Shown here piece by piece: positions 43,074 to 52,255 of a DNA stretch of 64,000 nt. The translations under genes and the position numbers were made by a program. This DNA is from Collinsella sp. AF23-2 (GTDB taxonomy: Bacteria; Actinomycetota; Coriobacteriia; Coriobacteriales; Coriobacteriaceae), in the NCBI RefSeq assembly GCF_003459245.1, contig NZ_QRVG01000009.1:1-64000 (forward strand). The letters run 5' to 3'. The stretch's first letter is position 1, and each line of letters opens with the position of its first letter. The notes beneath the pieces are model-generated. The model did not search any database. It saw nothing but the letters and a program-made list of their open reading frames with translations, and was not told the DNA's origin.

Positions 43074-44465
43074 ATGGCGACGCTTGATATGCGTGACGGA
43101 CGTGCGGAGACCGGAGCTACAGAGGCGGTGCAGACGCAGGCGTTCGACGTGATCGTTATCGGCGGCGGTCCCGCCGGTATGGCGGCCGCGCTTGCCGCGC
43201 ATAAGGCCGGCGCGCAGGTGGCCATCGCGGAGCGCGAGCAGCATCTGGGCGGGATCCTCCGCCAGTGCATTCACCCCGGTTTTGGCCTTTCGCACTTTAA
43301 GCAGGAGCTCACCGGCCCCGAGTACGCGCAGCGCTTTATCGACCAGGTGCGCGCGACCGACATTGCGCTGTTCCTGGGCAGCATGGTGCTTGGGATTGAT
43401 TCGAGCGAGGGCGCGGGCGCGGCCGACCCGGGCACGAACGAGGGCGCGGGAGATGCCGCCATCCATACCGTCACGCTCATGAACCGTGCCGGCATGCTGA
43501 AGCTCACCGGGCGTGCGGTCGTCCTTGCCATGGGGTGCCGCGAGCGCACGCGCAGCGAGATCAAGATCCCTGGTAGCCGACCCGCCGGCGTGTTTACGGC
43601 CGGCTTGGCGCAGCGATACATCAATATCGAAAACCTCAAGCCCGGCTCGCGCGCCGTCATTTTGGGCTCAGGTGACATCGGGCTGATCATGGCGCGCCGC
43701 TGCACGCTCGAGGGGATTTCGGTCGAGGGCGTGTACGAACTCATGCCATACGCCAACGGTCTGCGCCGAAACGTCAAGAACTGCCTGGACGACTTTGGCA
43801 TTCCGCTGCACCTGTCCACCACTGTCACGCGCGTGATCGGACACGATCGCGTGGAGGCCGTCGAGGTGAGCCAAGTCGACGAGCACCTGGCACCCATTCC
43901 GGGAACCGAGCGCGTTGTTCCGTGCGACACGCTGCTGCTTTCGGTGGGTCTGATTCCCGAAAACGAGCTTTCGGTAGGCGCGGGCGTTGAGCTTGACCCA
44001 CGTACGCGCGGCGCCGTGGTGGACCAGAACCTGCAAACGGGCGTGCCGGGCATCTTTGCCTGCGGCAACGTGCTGCACGTGCACGACCTGGCAGACAATG
44101 TAACGACCGAGTCCGAGCGCGCCGGCGCGGCCGCGGCGGCGTACGCGCTGGGTGGCAGCGCGGATGTCGAGACGGGCGCGAATTGCCAGCTCACGGTCTC
44201 CCCTGCCGGTATCGCGGGCTACGCACTGCCGGGACGCATTACGGCTGTGGCACTCACCAAACTCAACTTCCGTGTGCGCCGACCGGTTGATGCCGCCCGC
44301 GTACGTATTCTGGCAGGCGACGAGGAGCTGTTTGCAGGCAAGGTCCGCCCGTTAAAACCGAGCGTCATGGAAAGCTTCCCGCTGCCGGCAAAGGTGATTC
44401 AGCACGCACTCGACCAAGGTGTTAGCGAGATTGTCCTGTCCGTCGACCCCGTAGAGGAGGCGTAA
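43074..44465 (+). CDS. GlpB-like NAD(P)/FAD-dependent oxidoreductase
   Basis: A 463-residue pyridine-nucleotide-disulfide-type flavoprotein. VIVIGGGPAGMAAALAAHKAG (about 26-46) binds FAD, and a second glycine-rich site, AVILGSGDIGLIMARRC (near residue 193), is for NAD. QCIHPGFGLSHFKQELTGPEY is typical of the subunit that partners GlpA-like and HcnB-like proteins. It starts one base after the preceding stop. The likely role is electron transfer between the GlpA-like subunit and a nicotinamide or quinone acceptor. Confidence 0.88.
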   Translation: MATLDMRDGRAETGATEAVQTQAFDVIVIGGGPAGMAAALAAHKAGAQVAIAEREQHLGGILRQCIHPGFGLSHFKQELTGPEYAQRFIDQVRATDIALFLGSMVLGIDSSEGAGAADPGTNEGAGDAAIHTVTLMNRAGMLKLTGRAVVLAMGCRERTRSEIKIPGSRPAGVFTAGLAQRYINIENLKPGSRAVILGSGDIGLIMARRCTLEGISVEGVYELMPYANGLRRNVKNCLDDFGIPLHLSTTVTRVIGHDRVEAVEVSQVDEHLAPIPGTERVVPCDTLLLSVGLIPENELSVGAGVELDPRTRGAVVDQNLQTGVPGIFACGNVLHVHDLADNVTTESERAGAAAAAYALGGSADVETGANCQLTVSPAGIAGYALPGRITAVALTKLNFRVRRPVDAARVRILAGDEELFAGKVRPLKPSVMESFPLPAKVIQHALDQGVSEIVLSVDPVEEA

Positions 44466-44469
44466 GGCC

Positions 44470-44868
44470 ATGAGCATAAACGCGATCGAGACACTGCAGT
44501 TCAACTGCACCACCTGCCCATCCGAGTGCCTCCTGACCGTAGAGGTGGAGCGCGGCGCAGACGGCGCCGTGGTAGAGGTGCGCTCCGTGACCGGCAACAG
44601 CTGCCCGCGCGGCGATACGTTCGCGCATCAGGAACTCACCTGTCCCATGCGCGTGCTTACCACCACCGTTGCCGTATCCGGCGGCGACGAGGCGCTGCTG
44701 CCCGTGCGCACGGCCGAAGCCATCCCGCTGACAGTCCACGCCCAGACGATGGACCTCATCCGCGGCCTGATCATCGACGCCCCCGTCCGTATGGGCGACG
44801 TCGTGCTGGAAGACCTCCTCCACACGGGCATCGACCTCATCGCCAGCATGGACATCGACCCAGCCTAA
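44470..44868 (+). CDS. DUF1667 protein, third member of the GlpA/GlpB-like set
   Basis: A 132-residue DUF1667 protein with cysteines placed for a metal or Fe-S site: CTTCPSEC (13-20), GNSCPRGD (about 42-49) and TCPMR (about 57-61). DUF1667 genes regularly follow GlpA- and GlpB-like genes in anaerobes and are thought to complete the complex in place of GlpC. The start is four bases after the preceding stop, after GGAGG. Confidence 0.88.
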   Translation: MSINAIETLQFNCTTCPSECLLTVEVERGADGAVVEVRSVTGNSCPRGDTFAHQELTCPMRVLTTTVAVSGGDEALLPVRTAEAIPLTVHAQTMDLIRGLIIDAPVRMGDVVLEDLLHTGIDLIASMDIDPA

Positions 44869-45018
44869 GCAGCTAATTTAGGACGGGCTCTTTTAGCAAC
44901 TTTTACTGCTTGCCAGGTTAGCTATGCCAAGGAGTGTCCCAAAGTGCCGGCATAAAAGAAACGTCCCTAGCTGCCGGGCATGGGATACCATGGTGGCAAC
45001 CTAGCGAAAGGATGTTTC

Positions 45019-46107
45019 ATGGCACATGTCGATGGCCAGCGCGTGGCGCGCGTGCTCGATGCGCTCGAGGCTCAGCACCCCGGCGCGCAGCTGCTTGTGA
45101 ACGACCCGTGGTCGATCTACTATCTGACCGGCTTTTATGCCGATATGTTCGAGCGTTTTTGCGGCGTGCTGCTCGCACGCGATGCCGAGCCGGTAATCTT
45201 GATTAACGCCCTGCATCAGCTGCCCGAGTACGACAATGCCCGCGTGGCCTACCACAACGACACCGACGTCGTGACCGACGCCATCGCTCGCGAGGTCAAT
45301 CCATCCAAGCCCCTCGGCATCGACACCGTCATGCGTTCCGGCTTTTTGATGCCGCTCATGGAGCGCCACGCCGCAAGCGAGTTTTTCCTGGGTGACTTTG
45401 CCGTCACCGCCGCGCGCGCCCACAAGGATGCCGCCGAGCAGGAGCTCATGCGCGTGTCCTCGGCCGCAAACGACGCTGTGATGGCCGACGCCATCAAGCT
45501 CGTCCACGAGGGCGTGACGGAGCGCGAAATTGCTGACCAGATGCTCGGCCTGTACCGCAAGCACGACTGCGAGGGCTTTAGCTTTCCGCCCATCGTGAGC
45601 TTTGGCGCCAGCGCCGGTGATCCGCACCACGAGCCCGACGACACCGTACTCAAGCGTGGCGACGTGGTGCTGTTCGACATTGGCGGACGCCGCTGCAACT
45701 ACTGCTCGGACATGACGCGTACATTCTTTTGGGGCGAACCGGACGAGGAGACGGCACGCATCTACGATATCGTGCGCCGCGCCAACGAGGCCGCCGAGGC
45801 GCTCATCGCGCCGGGCGTGCGTATGTGCGACCTGGACCGTGCCGCACGCGACGTGATTGAGGATGCTGGCTATGGGCAGTTCTTTACGCACCGTCTGGGA
45901 CACTCGATCGGCCTGCAGGACCACGAGCCGGGCGACGTTTCACTTGTCAACGAGCAGGTCGTAGAGCCAGGCATGACGTTCTCTATCGAGCCGGGCATCT
46001 ACCTCCCCGGCCACACCGGCGTCCGCATCGAAGACCTGGTCCTGGTTACCGAGTCCGGCGTCGAGATTCTCAACGCCTACCCACACGATCCGGTCCGTCT
46101 GGACTAG
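45019..46107 (+). CDS. M24-family Xaa-Pro aminopeptidase/dipeptidase
   Basis: A cytoplasmic metallopeptidase of 362 residues that removes residues before or after proline. The creatinase-like N-terminal domain (to about 125) is followed by the pita-bread fold with all five metal ligands visible: Asp in LFDIGGRR, Asp in CSDMTRTF, His in HRLGHSIGLQDH, Glu in FSIEPGIY and Glu in VRIEDLV. ATG 45019 has AAAGGATG upstream; the longer frame from 44980 has no support. A terminator follows. Confidence 0.93.
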   Translation: MAHVDGQRVARVLDALEAQHPGAQLLVNDPWSIYYLTGFYADMFERFCGVLLARDAEPVILINALHQLPEYDNARVAYHNDTDVVTDAIAREVNPSKPLGIDTVMRSGFLMPLMERHAASEFFLGDFAVTAARAHKDAAEQELMRVSSAANDAVMADAIKLVHEGVTEREIADQMLGLYRKHDCEGFSFPPIVSFGASAGDPHHEPDDTVLKRGDVVLFDIGGRRCNYCSDMTRTFFWGEPDEETARIYDIVRRANEAAEALIAPGVRMCDLDRAARDVIEDAGYGQFFTHRLGHSIGLQDHEPGDVSLVNEQVVEPGMTFSIEPGIYLPGHTGVRIEDLVLVTESGVEILNAYPHDPVRLD

Positions 46108-46110
46108 GCA

Positions 46111-46141
46111 ATGCGGCAAAGGCGCTGTCCCTTTGCCGCAT
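46111..46141. repeat. Hairpin of the 'GTCCCTTT' family
   Basis: ATGCGGCAAAGG and CCTTTGCCGCAT pair perfectly (12 bp) around a seven-base loop CGCTGTC, just after the M24 peptidase stop. Related hairpins with a GGGACAGG/CCTGTCCC core lie at 60108-60141 and 63809-63895. Confidence 0.7.
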
Positions 46142-46169
46142 CCCACCAACGCTGCACCACGAAAAAGGA

Positions 46170-46301
46170 CTATCTACTACGTTTAACCCGCATGGGTCGA
46201 CCATGCGGGTCTTTTTTGAAAATTGGCAAGCCTTCTACCTGCGGTTTTGATTTCGCAATTCTCGGTGTGGTCGGGGGCAGTCGATTAAACGTAGTAAATA
46301 G
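46170..46301. repeat. 132-bp element with 17-bp inverted ends
   Basis: CTATCTACTACGTTTAA (46170-46186) and TTAAACGTAGTAAATAG (46285-46301) are inverted copies with one mismatch. Inside are the terminator hairpin and an ACCTGCGGTTTTGAT stretch also found in the 7626 repeat. It looks like a small non-coding mobile or structural element. Confidence 0.6.
46186..46217 (+). terminator. Terminator after the M24 peptidase
   Basis: ACCCGCATGG-gtcga-CCATGCGGGT followed by C and six T on the plus strand: a textbook intrinsic terminator. Confidence 0.88.
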
Positions 46302-46347
46302 GCCCATTTCCTGACGAACAGCCCAAATTAGCTGCCCCTCGAGTGGG

Positions 46348-47706
46348 TTAGTGCAGCAAGCCTGCCACTTCGCCGGCTAGGGTGATGGTGCCTGCCGCTA
46401 CGAAAGGCTCGCCCGCGGCCTCGAAAGCTGCGAGGGCCTCGGACACGCTAGGGTAAACGCCCGCAAGCTTGTCCGCGTCCACCAGGGCAGCGAGTTCCTC
46501 TGCCGGTAGGGCGCGATCGGAATCGGTCTGCGTTACGACTACACGCGGGAAGGCCGGGATCAGCACATCGACGATGCCCGCAACATCCTTGTCGGCCAGC
46601 GCAGCGCACAGCAGCGTGGGGCGATTCTCCACGCACGGGTCGATCTCGTCCAGCGCGCTCACAAAGTTCTCGCAGCTCTGGGGGTTATGGCAGGCATCTA
46701 TCAGCTTGAGCGGATCGGTTCCCAGCACATCAAAGCGACCCGGCGTGGGACAGCTCATAAGCGAAGCATCAAGCGTCTCATGGTCGAGCTCGTGACCCAG
46801 ATACCCCTCGCAGAGCATAATCGCGCACGCAGCATTCTGCGGCTGGTAGGCCGGCTTGACCATACTCGACGTATAAATGGCACGCGGCGTGGTGCAGCTG
46901 AACTCAACCGTATCGCCCACATGCGCCGGCACCTTGGTCGTGGCGTGGCTCACCACGAGCGGCACGACGCCGCACTCGCGGCAACGGGCATCCATCACGC
47001 GCTGAACGCTCGACTCGTGCGTACCCTCACCCAGCACAACCAAACGTCCGGGCTTGATGACCGCAGCCTTCTCCCCCGCAATGGCCTCGAGCGTGTCACC
47101 CAGGATGCGCGTGTGGTCGAGCCCGATGCCGGTGATGGCAACGGCAACGGGATCGGTCGCACTCGTGGCGTCCCAACGGCCGCCCATGCCAACCTCGAGC
47201 ACAGCAACATCTACCGCGGCCTCGGCAAACACCACCAGTGCGGCAGCCGTCAGCAGGTCAAACGGCGTGATGGTATAGGCGCACTCCCCCGCCGCCACAC
47301 GACGGGCATTCACGCGATGCCCCGCCTCGACGGCGGCAGAAACGCCACGGGCAAAGGCCTCGTCGCTCACAACGCGCCCATCGACCTCCATGCGCTCGGG
47401 ATAGCGCACAAGCTGCGGAGACGTATACAGTGCGGTCTTTAACCCCTCACCACGAAGGATGGCAGCCGAAAAACGCGTGGTCGAAGTCTTGCCATTGGTA
47501 CCGGCAACCTGAATGCAATCGAAATGCTCGTCCGGACGTTCCAGCTCATCGAGCATATCGACAACCGTCTCAAGCAGAGGCCCAGCATCCCCAGAAATCC
47601 GCCCCGTATCAGCAGCCAGCCCAACAGCCTCATCAAACGAAAGCAAATCAAACTCAAAAGGAACGGTATACAAGCCGGAACGCTTAGGCATTTTTAGAAC
47701 CGCCAT
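46348..47706 (-). CDS. folC: Bifunctional folylpolyglutamate / dihydrofolate synthase
   Basis: This adds glutamates to folates with ATP. The 452-residue Mur-ligase-like protein has the P-loop VAGTNGKTSTTRF (about 66-78), the MEVDG and VGMGGRWDATS motifs, GIGLDHTRILGDTLEAIAGEKA (about 192-213) and the C-terminal LIDACHNPQS. All are standard for FolC. The start is uncertain between ATG 47706 and ATG 47691, neither with a good ribosome site. A structured RNA candidate lies immediately upstream. Confidence 0.95.
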   Translation of the reverse strand: MAVLKMPKRSGLYTVPFEFDLLSFDEAVGLAADTGRISGDAGPLLETVVDMLDELERPDEHFDCIQVAGTNGKTSTTRFSAAILRGEGLKTALYTSPQLVRYPERMEVDGRVVSDEAFARGVSAAVEAGHRVNARRVAAGECAYTITPFDLLTAAALVVFAEAAVDVAVLEVGMGGRWDATSATDPVAVAITGIGLDHTRILGDTLEAIAGEKAAVIKPGRLVVLGEGTHESSVQRVMDARCRECGVVPLVVSHATTKVPAHVGDTVEFSCTTPRAIYTSSMVKPAYQPQNAACAIMLCEGYLGHELDHETLDASLMSCPTPGRFDVLGTDPLKLIDACHNPQSCENFVSALDEIDPCVENRPTLLCAALADKDVAGIVDVLIPAFPRVVVTQTDSDRALPAEELAALVDADKLAGVYPSVSEALAAFEAAGEPFVAAGTITLAGEVAGLLH

Positions 47707-47748
47707 TCATAGAAAAATAAAACAGTATAGGTTGAGGATAGTCAGCGA

Positions 47749-47884
47749 AAACGCCTCTGATGAGCCAAGGTGCCGTGAAACAAGGGCGCATAGGGCTTAT
47801 GCCCATGCGCCCGAAGTTGAACGGCAGATTGGCCATCAGAGGCGTTTGCAGCGTCGAGTCAGCCGCCGTTCGTTAGAACGGCGG
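47749..47884. ncRNA. Candidate structured RNA element between folC and valS
   Basis: An outer stem joins ACGCCTCTGATG with CATCAGAGGCGT (47751-47762 with 47834-47845), extended after a bulge by GCCAA/TTGGC. Within it GCCGT pairs with ACGGC, and the tip is GGGCGCAT-a-GGGC-ttat-GCCC-ATGCGCCC. A separate hairpin, CCGCCGTTC-gtta-GAACGGCGG (47863-47884), follows. Almost every base over about 100 nt is accounted for by pairing. Both flanking genes are on the minus strand, so it could be a folC leader, the end of the valS transcript or an independent RNA. Strand and function are undetermined. Confidence 0.5.
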
Positions 47885-47937
47885 AATAGGTGTCCGCAGT
47901 AGCGAGCAATGCCCCAAACCGCGTCCCCCAGTGCCGC

Positions 47938-50634
47938 TTACGAGAAGTCAGCAACCTGAGCAGTCAGCGCCGCCAGGATCTCCTTGAGCTCAGCTGCACG
48001 GTCCCTCTTCTTCTGGACCACTGCGGGCGCGGCCTTGGCCACAAAGCCCTCGTTGGCGAGCGTCTTCTCGCAGCCGGCGAGCTCCTTCTGGGCCGCGGCG
48101 ATCTCCTTCTCCAGGCGTACCTTCTCGGCCGAAAGGTCAACCTTGCCCTCGAGCACCACAAAGACCTCGACGCCGCTATCGACCACGGCGATGCTCGCAG
48201 CCGGCTTCTCGACGTCGGTACCCATAACCAGCGAAGACGTGTTGGCCAGCGGCTCGATGGTCGAGCGCAGGCTCTCGAGCTTCTCGATGTCCTCGGCACC
48301 GGCGCGCACGACCACGTCGAGCTCAGCCTTGGGGCTCAAGCGATAGCGCGAACGGGTGGCACGGGCGGCGGACACGACGGTACGGCACAGCTCAAACGCG
48401 CGCTCGGCAGGCTCGTCAACATACTTGGCGTAGTCGACGGGCTCGGGCCACTTGGCGATCATGAGCGCCTCGGCGCGATCCACGTTGCCCTCGGAATCCA
48501 GGTCGAGCACGCTCGCCGGCATGTTGTCCCAGATCTCCTCGGTGACAAACGGCATGAGCGGGTGCATCAGGCGAATGGAGGTGTCGAGCACAAAGATCAG
48601 GTTGCGCTGAGCCTGCAGACGGCCCTCGCCCTTCAGGCGGGCCTTGGTGACCTCGACGTACCAGTCGCAGACCTCGTTCCAGAAGAACTGCTGCACGCCG
48701 CGGGCCATGTCGCCAAAGGTGTAGTTCTCGATGCCCTCTGTGACCATCTTCACGGCCTTGGCCAGGCGGCTGAACATCCAGGCGTCGGCCGGGGTCTCCA
48801 CGACGGGCTCGCCGGGCGTGTAGCCCTCCATGTTCATGAGCAGGAAGCGGCTGGCGTTCCAGATCTTGGTCACAAAGCTCTTGGCCTGGTCGGTGCGCGG
48901 GCTGTCGATGAGTTTCTTGGTCTTCTTGTCGATGTTCGCGTCGAACTTGACGTCCTGGTTGTTGGTGCACAGCGTGAGCAAGTTGAAGCGCATGGCGTCG
49001 GCGCCGTACATACCAATGAGATCCATGGGGTCAACGCCGTTGCCCTTGGACTTGGACATGCGGCTGCCGTCCTTGGCCAGGATCGTCGGGTAGATGACGA
49101 CGTCCTTAAACGGCACCTCGTCCAAGAAATACAGCGAACTCATGACCATGCGGGCGACCCACAGCGCGATGATGTCTCGTGCGGTGACGAGTGCCGTCGT
49201 GGGGTGATGGCCCTCGAGCAGCTCCGGCTTTTGCGGCCAGCCCTGCGTGGCAAAGGTCCACAGCTGCGAGCTGAACCAGGTGTCCAACACGTTCTCGTCC
49301 TGGTGCACGTGATGGCCGCCGCACTTGGGGCACACGTCGGTGTCCTCGGTAAGAGCGTCCTCCCAGCCGCAGTCCTCGCAGTAGAACACGGGGATGCGGT
49401 GGCCCCACCACAGCTGACGGCTGATGCACCAGTCCTTAAGGTTCTCCATCCAGGTGGTGTAGGTCTGCGTCCAACGCGCGGGGTGGAAAGTGACCTTGCC
49501 GGAGTTGACGGCGTCGAGCGCCGGCCCCTTGAGCTTGTCGACGGCCACAAACCACTGCTCAGACAGCCACGGCTCCAGGGCGGAGTCGCAACGGTAGCAG
49601 TGCATGACGGAGTGGTCGAGCTCTTCGACGTGGTCGAGCAGACCGTGCTCGTCGAACCACTTGACGACGGCCTCGCGGCACTCATCGCGGTTCATGCCGG
49701 TGAACTCGCCGTAGCCCTCGACGACCACCGCGTGCTCGTCGAAGATGTTGATCTGCGGCAAGTCGTGAGCCTGGCCCATAGCGTAGTCGTTGGGGTCGTG
49801 GGCTGGGGTGACCTTAACGAAGCCGGAACCAAAGTTAGCGTCGACATGCCAATCCTCAAAGATAGGAATCTCGCGGTTGACAATCGGCAGCATGACGGTC
49901 TTACCCACAAAGGCGGCCTTCTCGGGATCCTTCGGGGAGACGGCGACGCCCGTGTCGCCGAGCATGGTCTCGGGGCGCGTGGTGGCGACGACGATGTAGT
50001 CCTGGCCGTTGACCGGCTCGGTCAGCGGGTAGCGCAGGTGCCACAGGTGGCCCTTCTCGTCCTTGTACTCGGCCTCGTCGTCCGAGATAGCGGTGGTGCA
50101 GTTGGGGCACCAGTTGACGATGCGCTTGCCGCGATAAATCAGGCCGTCGTGGTACCAGTCGCAGAAGACCTTACGCACGGCCTGGGCATAGTCCTCGTCC
50201 ATGGTGAAGCGCTCGTTGTCGAAGTCGACGGAGCAGCCCATGCGCTTGATCTGCTCGACGATGATGCCGCCGTACTCGTGGGTCCAGTCCCAGCAGGCGT
50301 CGACAAACTTGTCGCGGCCAATCTCCAGGCGGCTAATGCCCTCGCTCTTGAGCTTCTTGTCGACCTTGGTCTGCGTAGCGATACCGGCGTGGTCGGTGCC
50401 CAGCACCCAGCGCGTGGACCTGCCACGCATGCGGGCCATACGGACGATGGCGTCCTGGATGGAGTCATCGGTGGCGTGGCCCATATGGAGCTTGCCGGTC
50501 ACATTGGGAGGCGGAATGGTGACGGTGCAGTCGCCCACGCCCTCGCGGCGCTTGTAGTAGCCGCCGTCAAGCCACTTCTGCAGGATCGCCGGCTCGTTGG
50601 TCGACGGATCATAGTTCTTGGGCATTTCTTCCAT
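47938..50634 (-). CDS. valS: Valyl-tRNA synthetase
   Basis: This charges tRNA-Val. The 898-residue class I enzyme has the HIGH-type motif in PPNVTGKLHMGHA (about 41-53) and the KMSKS-type motif DGSRMSKSKGN (near 523). It also carries the CP1 editing domain, a zinc-like CEDCGWEDAL...CPKCGG insertion (about 418-440) and the C-terminal coiled-coil arm (about 825-890). Length and order are normal. GGGAG lies close before the ATG, and a strong hairpin occupies the leader. Confidence 0.97.
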   Translation of the reverse strand: MEEMPKNYDPSTNEPAILQKWLDGGYYKRREGVGDCTVTIPPPNVTGKLHMGHATDDSIQDAIVRMARMRGRSTRWVLGTDHAGIATQTKVDKKLKSEGISRLEIGRDKFVDACWDWTHEYGGIIVEQIKRMGCSVDFDNERFTMDEDYAQAVRKVFCDWYHDGLIYRGKRIVNWCPNCTTAISDDEAEYKDEKGHLWHLRYPLTEPVNGQDYIVVATTRPETMLGDTGVAVSPKDPEKAAFVGKTVMLPIVNREIPIFEDWHVDANFGSGFVKVTPAHDPNDYAMGQAHDLPQINIFDEHAVVVEGYGEFTGMNRDECREAVVKWFDEHGLLDHVEELDHSVMHCYRCDSALEPWLSEQWFVAVDKLKGPALDAVNSGKVTFHPARWTQTYTTWMENLKDWCISRQLWWGHRIPVFYCEDCGWEDALTEDTDVCPKCGGHHVHQDENVLDTWFSSQLWTFATQGWPQKPELLEGHHPTTALVTARDIIALWVARMVMSSLYFLDEVPFKDVVIYPTILAKDGSRMSKSKGNGVDPMDLIGMYGADAMRFNLLTLCTNNQDVKFDANIDKKTKKLIDSPRTDQAKSFVTKIWNASRFLLMNMEGYTPGEPVVETPADAWMFSRLAKAVKMVTEGIENYTFGDMARGVQQFFWNEVCDWYVEVTKARLKGEGRLQAQRNLIFVLDTSIRLMHPLMPFVTEEIWDNMPASVLDLDSEGNVDRAEALMIAKWPEPVDYAKYVDEPAERAFELCRTVVSAARATRSRYRLSPKAELDVVVRAGAEDIEKLESLRSTIEPLANTSSLVMGTDVEKPAASIAVVDSGVEVFVVLEGKVDLSAEKVRLEKEIAAAQKELAGCEKTLANEGFVAKAAPAVVQKKRDRAAELKEILAALTAQVADFS

Positions 50635-50654
50635 ATATCTCTCCCTGTCCCGCC

Positions 50655-50694
50655 GGGGAGGAATGCAGGCCCGCTAGGGTCTGTATTCCTCCCC
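50655..50694 (-). promoter_or_regulatory. Leader hairpin of valS
   Basis: GGGGAGGAAT (50655-50664) pairs perfectly with ATTCCTCCCC (50685-50694); inside, CAG/CTG and CCC/GGG pairs continue to a four-base loop. It sits about 20 bases before the valS ATG. No T-box signature was found, so a different leader control, or simple mRNA stabilisation, is possible. Confidence 0.5.
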
Positions 50695-50786
50695 TTAGGT
50701 ATCGATTACTTCAGTCTGAATGACTTCGCTGAGGCTTAAACAAACACACAGAATAACACAGGTAGTTGGGGTTATTGCGTATATAT

Positions 50787-50824
50787 AAAATAGCCTCCGA
50801 CCGCGGGTGGTCGGAGGCTATTTG
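50787..50824 (-). terminator. clpX terminator
   Basis: TAGCCTCCGACC (50791-50802) pairs perfectly with 50809-50820 and is followed by TTTTATAT on the minus strand, 21 bp after the clpX stop. Confidence 0.85.
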
Positions 50825-50844
50825 CAAGCACGTTTTAGGCAGGT

Positions 50845-52254
50845 CTAGCCGTAGATGCGTTGGGGCTGCTCTTCGCCCTTGACGGCGGCTTCGGTTACGA
50901 CGACCTTGGCTACGCCCTCCTCGCTGGGGAGGTCGAACATCGTCTGCTGCAGCACGTCCTCGCAGATGGCGCGCAGGCCGCGGGCGCCGGTCTTGCGGGC
51001 GAGCGCCATGCGGGCGATCTCGTGCAGAGCCGCGTCCTCAAACTCAAGATCGACGTCCTCGAGCTGGAACATCTTGCGGTACTGTCGCACCACGGCGTTC
51101 TTGGGCTCGGTCAGAATCGACACCAGGTCGTCCTCGTCGAGCGCCTGCGTCTGGGTGACGACGGGCGTACGCCCCACGAACTCGGGGATCATGCCAAAGG
51201 CGTTGAGGTCCTGCGGGAGCACCTGACGCAACAGGTCGTTCTCGTCGACCGAGGTGGGACCGGCGATCTCGGAGTTAAAGCCCACGCCCTTGTTGCCCAC
51301 GCGATCGGCGATGATCTTGTCCAGGCCCACAAAGGCACCGCCGCAGATAAACAGGATATTCGTCGTGTCGATCTGCAGCAGCTCCTGCTGGGGATGCTTG
51401 CGGCCGCCGGTGGGCGGAACGCTTGCCACCGTGCCCTCAAGAATCTTAAGCAGCGCCTGCTGAACGCCCTCCCCCGAGACATCGCGGGTGATGGAGAGGT
51501 TCTCGGCCTTGCGGGCGATCTTGTCGATCTCGTCCACGTAGATGATGCCGACCTGCGCGCGCTCGATATCGCCATCGGCGGCGTTGATGAGCTTGAGCAG
51601 GATGTTCTCCACGTCCTCGCCCACGTAACCGGCCTCGGTGAGTGCGGTGGCGTCGGCGATGGCAAACGGCACCTCGAGGATGCGCGCGAGCGTCTGGGCG
51701 AGCAGGGTCTTACCGGTACCGGTGGGACCGAGAAGCAAAATATTGGACTTGGCGAGCTCCACCTCGTCCATATCGTCGTCGAGCTGCGAGTCCAGGCCGT
51801 CATCAAAGGCCGAAAGCGCGGCGCCGCCCTCGATCACGCGGCGGTAATGGTTGTACACGGCCACAGACATGGCGCGCTTGGCGTCTTCCTGGCCCATGAC
51901 ATAGGCCGAAAGCTCGGCATAGATCTCGTGCGGCGTCGGCACGTGCGTAATGACCTGTCGGGCGTCGTCCTCGAGCTCAAAGCCCTCGGCCTCGGGATCC
52001 ATGGCGGGCTGAGATGCAGCCTGGCCGTGATCGTTGAGGAAGCCCGGCAGCTTGCCGTTGCGGGCGGCGTCCATAAAGTCCGATGCCAGCGACTCCTCCA
52101 AGATCTCGGAGCAGGCGGCGACGCACTCGTCGCAGATAAAGATGTTGGTAGGACCCTTTACAAGGCGGCGAACCTGCCCCTGCTCTTTTCCGCAGAAAGA
52201 GCAGCGGATGGGGTTGCCGTTCTCGTCAAAGTTGTCCTGCATGTTACCGGCCAT
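50845..52254 (-). CDS. clpX: ATP-dependent Clp protease ATPase subunit ClpX
   Basis: This AAA+ unfoldase feeds substrates to ClpP. The 469-residue product has an N-terminal Cys4 zinc-binding domain (C18, C21, C41, C44), Walker A GPTGTGKT (near 178), Walker [11 protein letters not shown] (near 240), the ClpP-binding IGF-type loop region, and the sensor-2 arginine in GARGLR near the end. A slightly long acidic linker (about 62-100) is the only deviation. It starts one base after clpP and ends at a strong terminator. Confidence 0.97.
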   Translation of the reverse strand: MAGNMQDNFDENGNPIRCSFCGKEQGQVRRLVKGPTNIFICDECVAACSEILEESLASDFMDAARNGKLPGFLNDHGQAASQPAMDPEAEGFELEDDARQVITHVPTPHEIYAELSAYVMGQEDAKRAMSVAVYNHYRRVIEGGAALSAFDDGLDSQLDDDMDEVELAKSNILLLGPTGTGKTLLAQTLARILEVPFAIADATALTEAGYVGEDVENILLKLINAADGDIERAQVGIIYVDEIDKIARKAENLSITRDVSGEGVQQALLKILEGTVASVPPTGGRKHPQQELLQIDTTNILFICGGAFVGLDKIIADRVGNKGVGFNSEIAGPTSVDENDLLRQVLPQDLNAFGMIPEFVGRTPVVTQTQALDEDDLVSILTEPKNAVVRQYRKMFQLEDVDLEFEDAALHEIARMALARKTGARGLRAICEDVLQQTMFDLPSEEGVAKVVVTEAAVKGEEQPQRIYG

Positions 52255-52255
52255 C

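Noticed and set aside
47890..50739. 949-residue plus-strand frame opposite valS
   Set aside because: It is the antisense of valS, valine/leucine/histidine-rich with no domain; high GC leaves antisense frames open.
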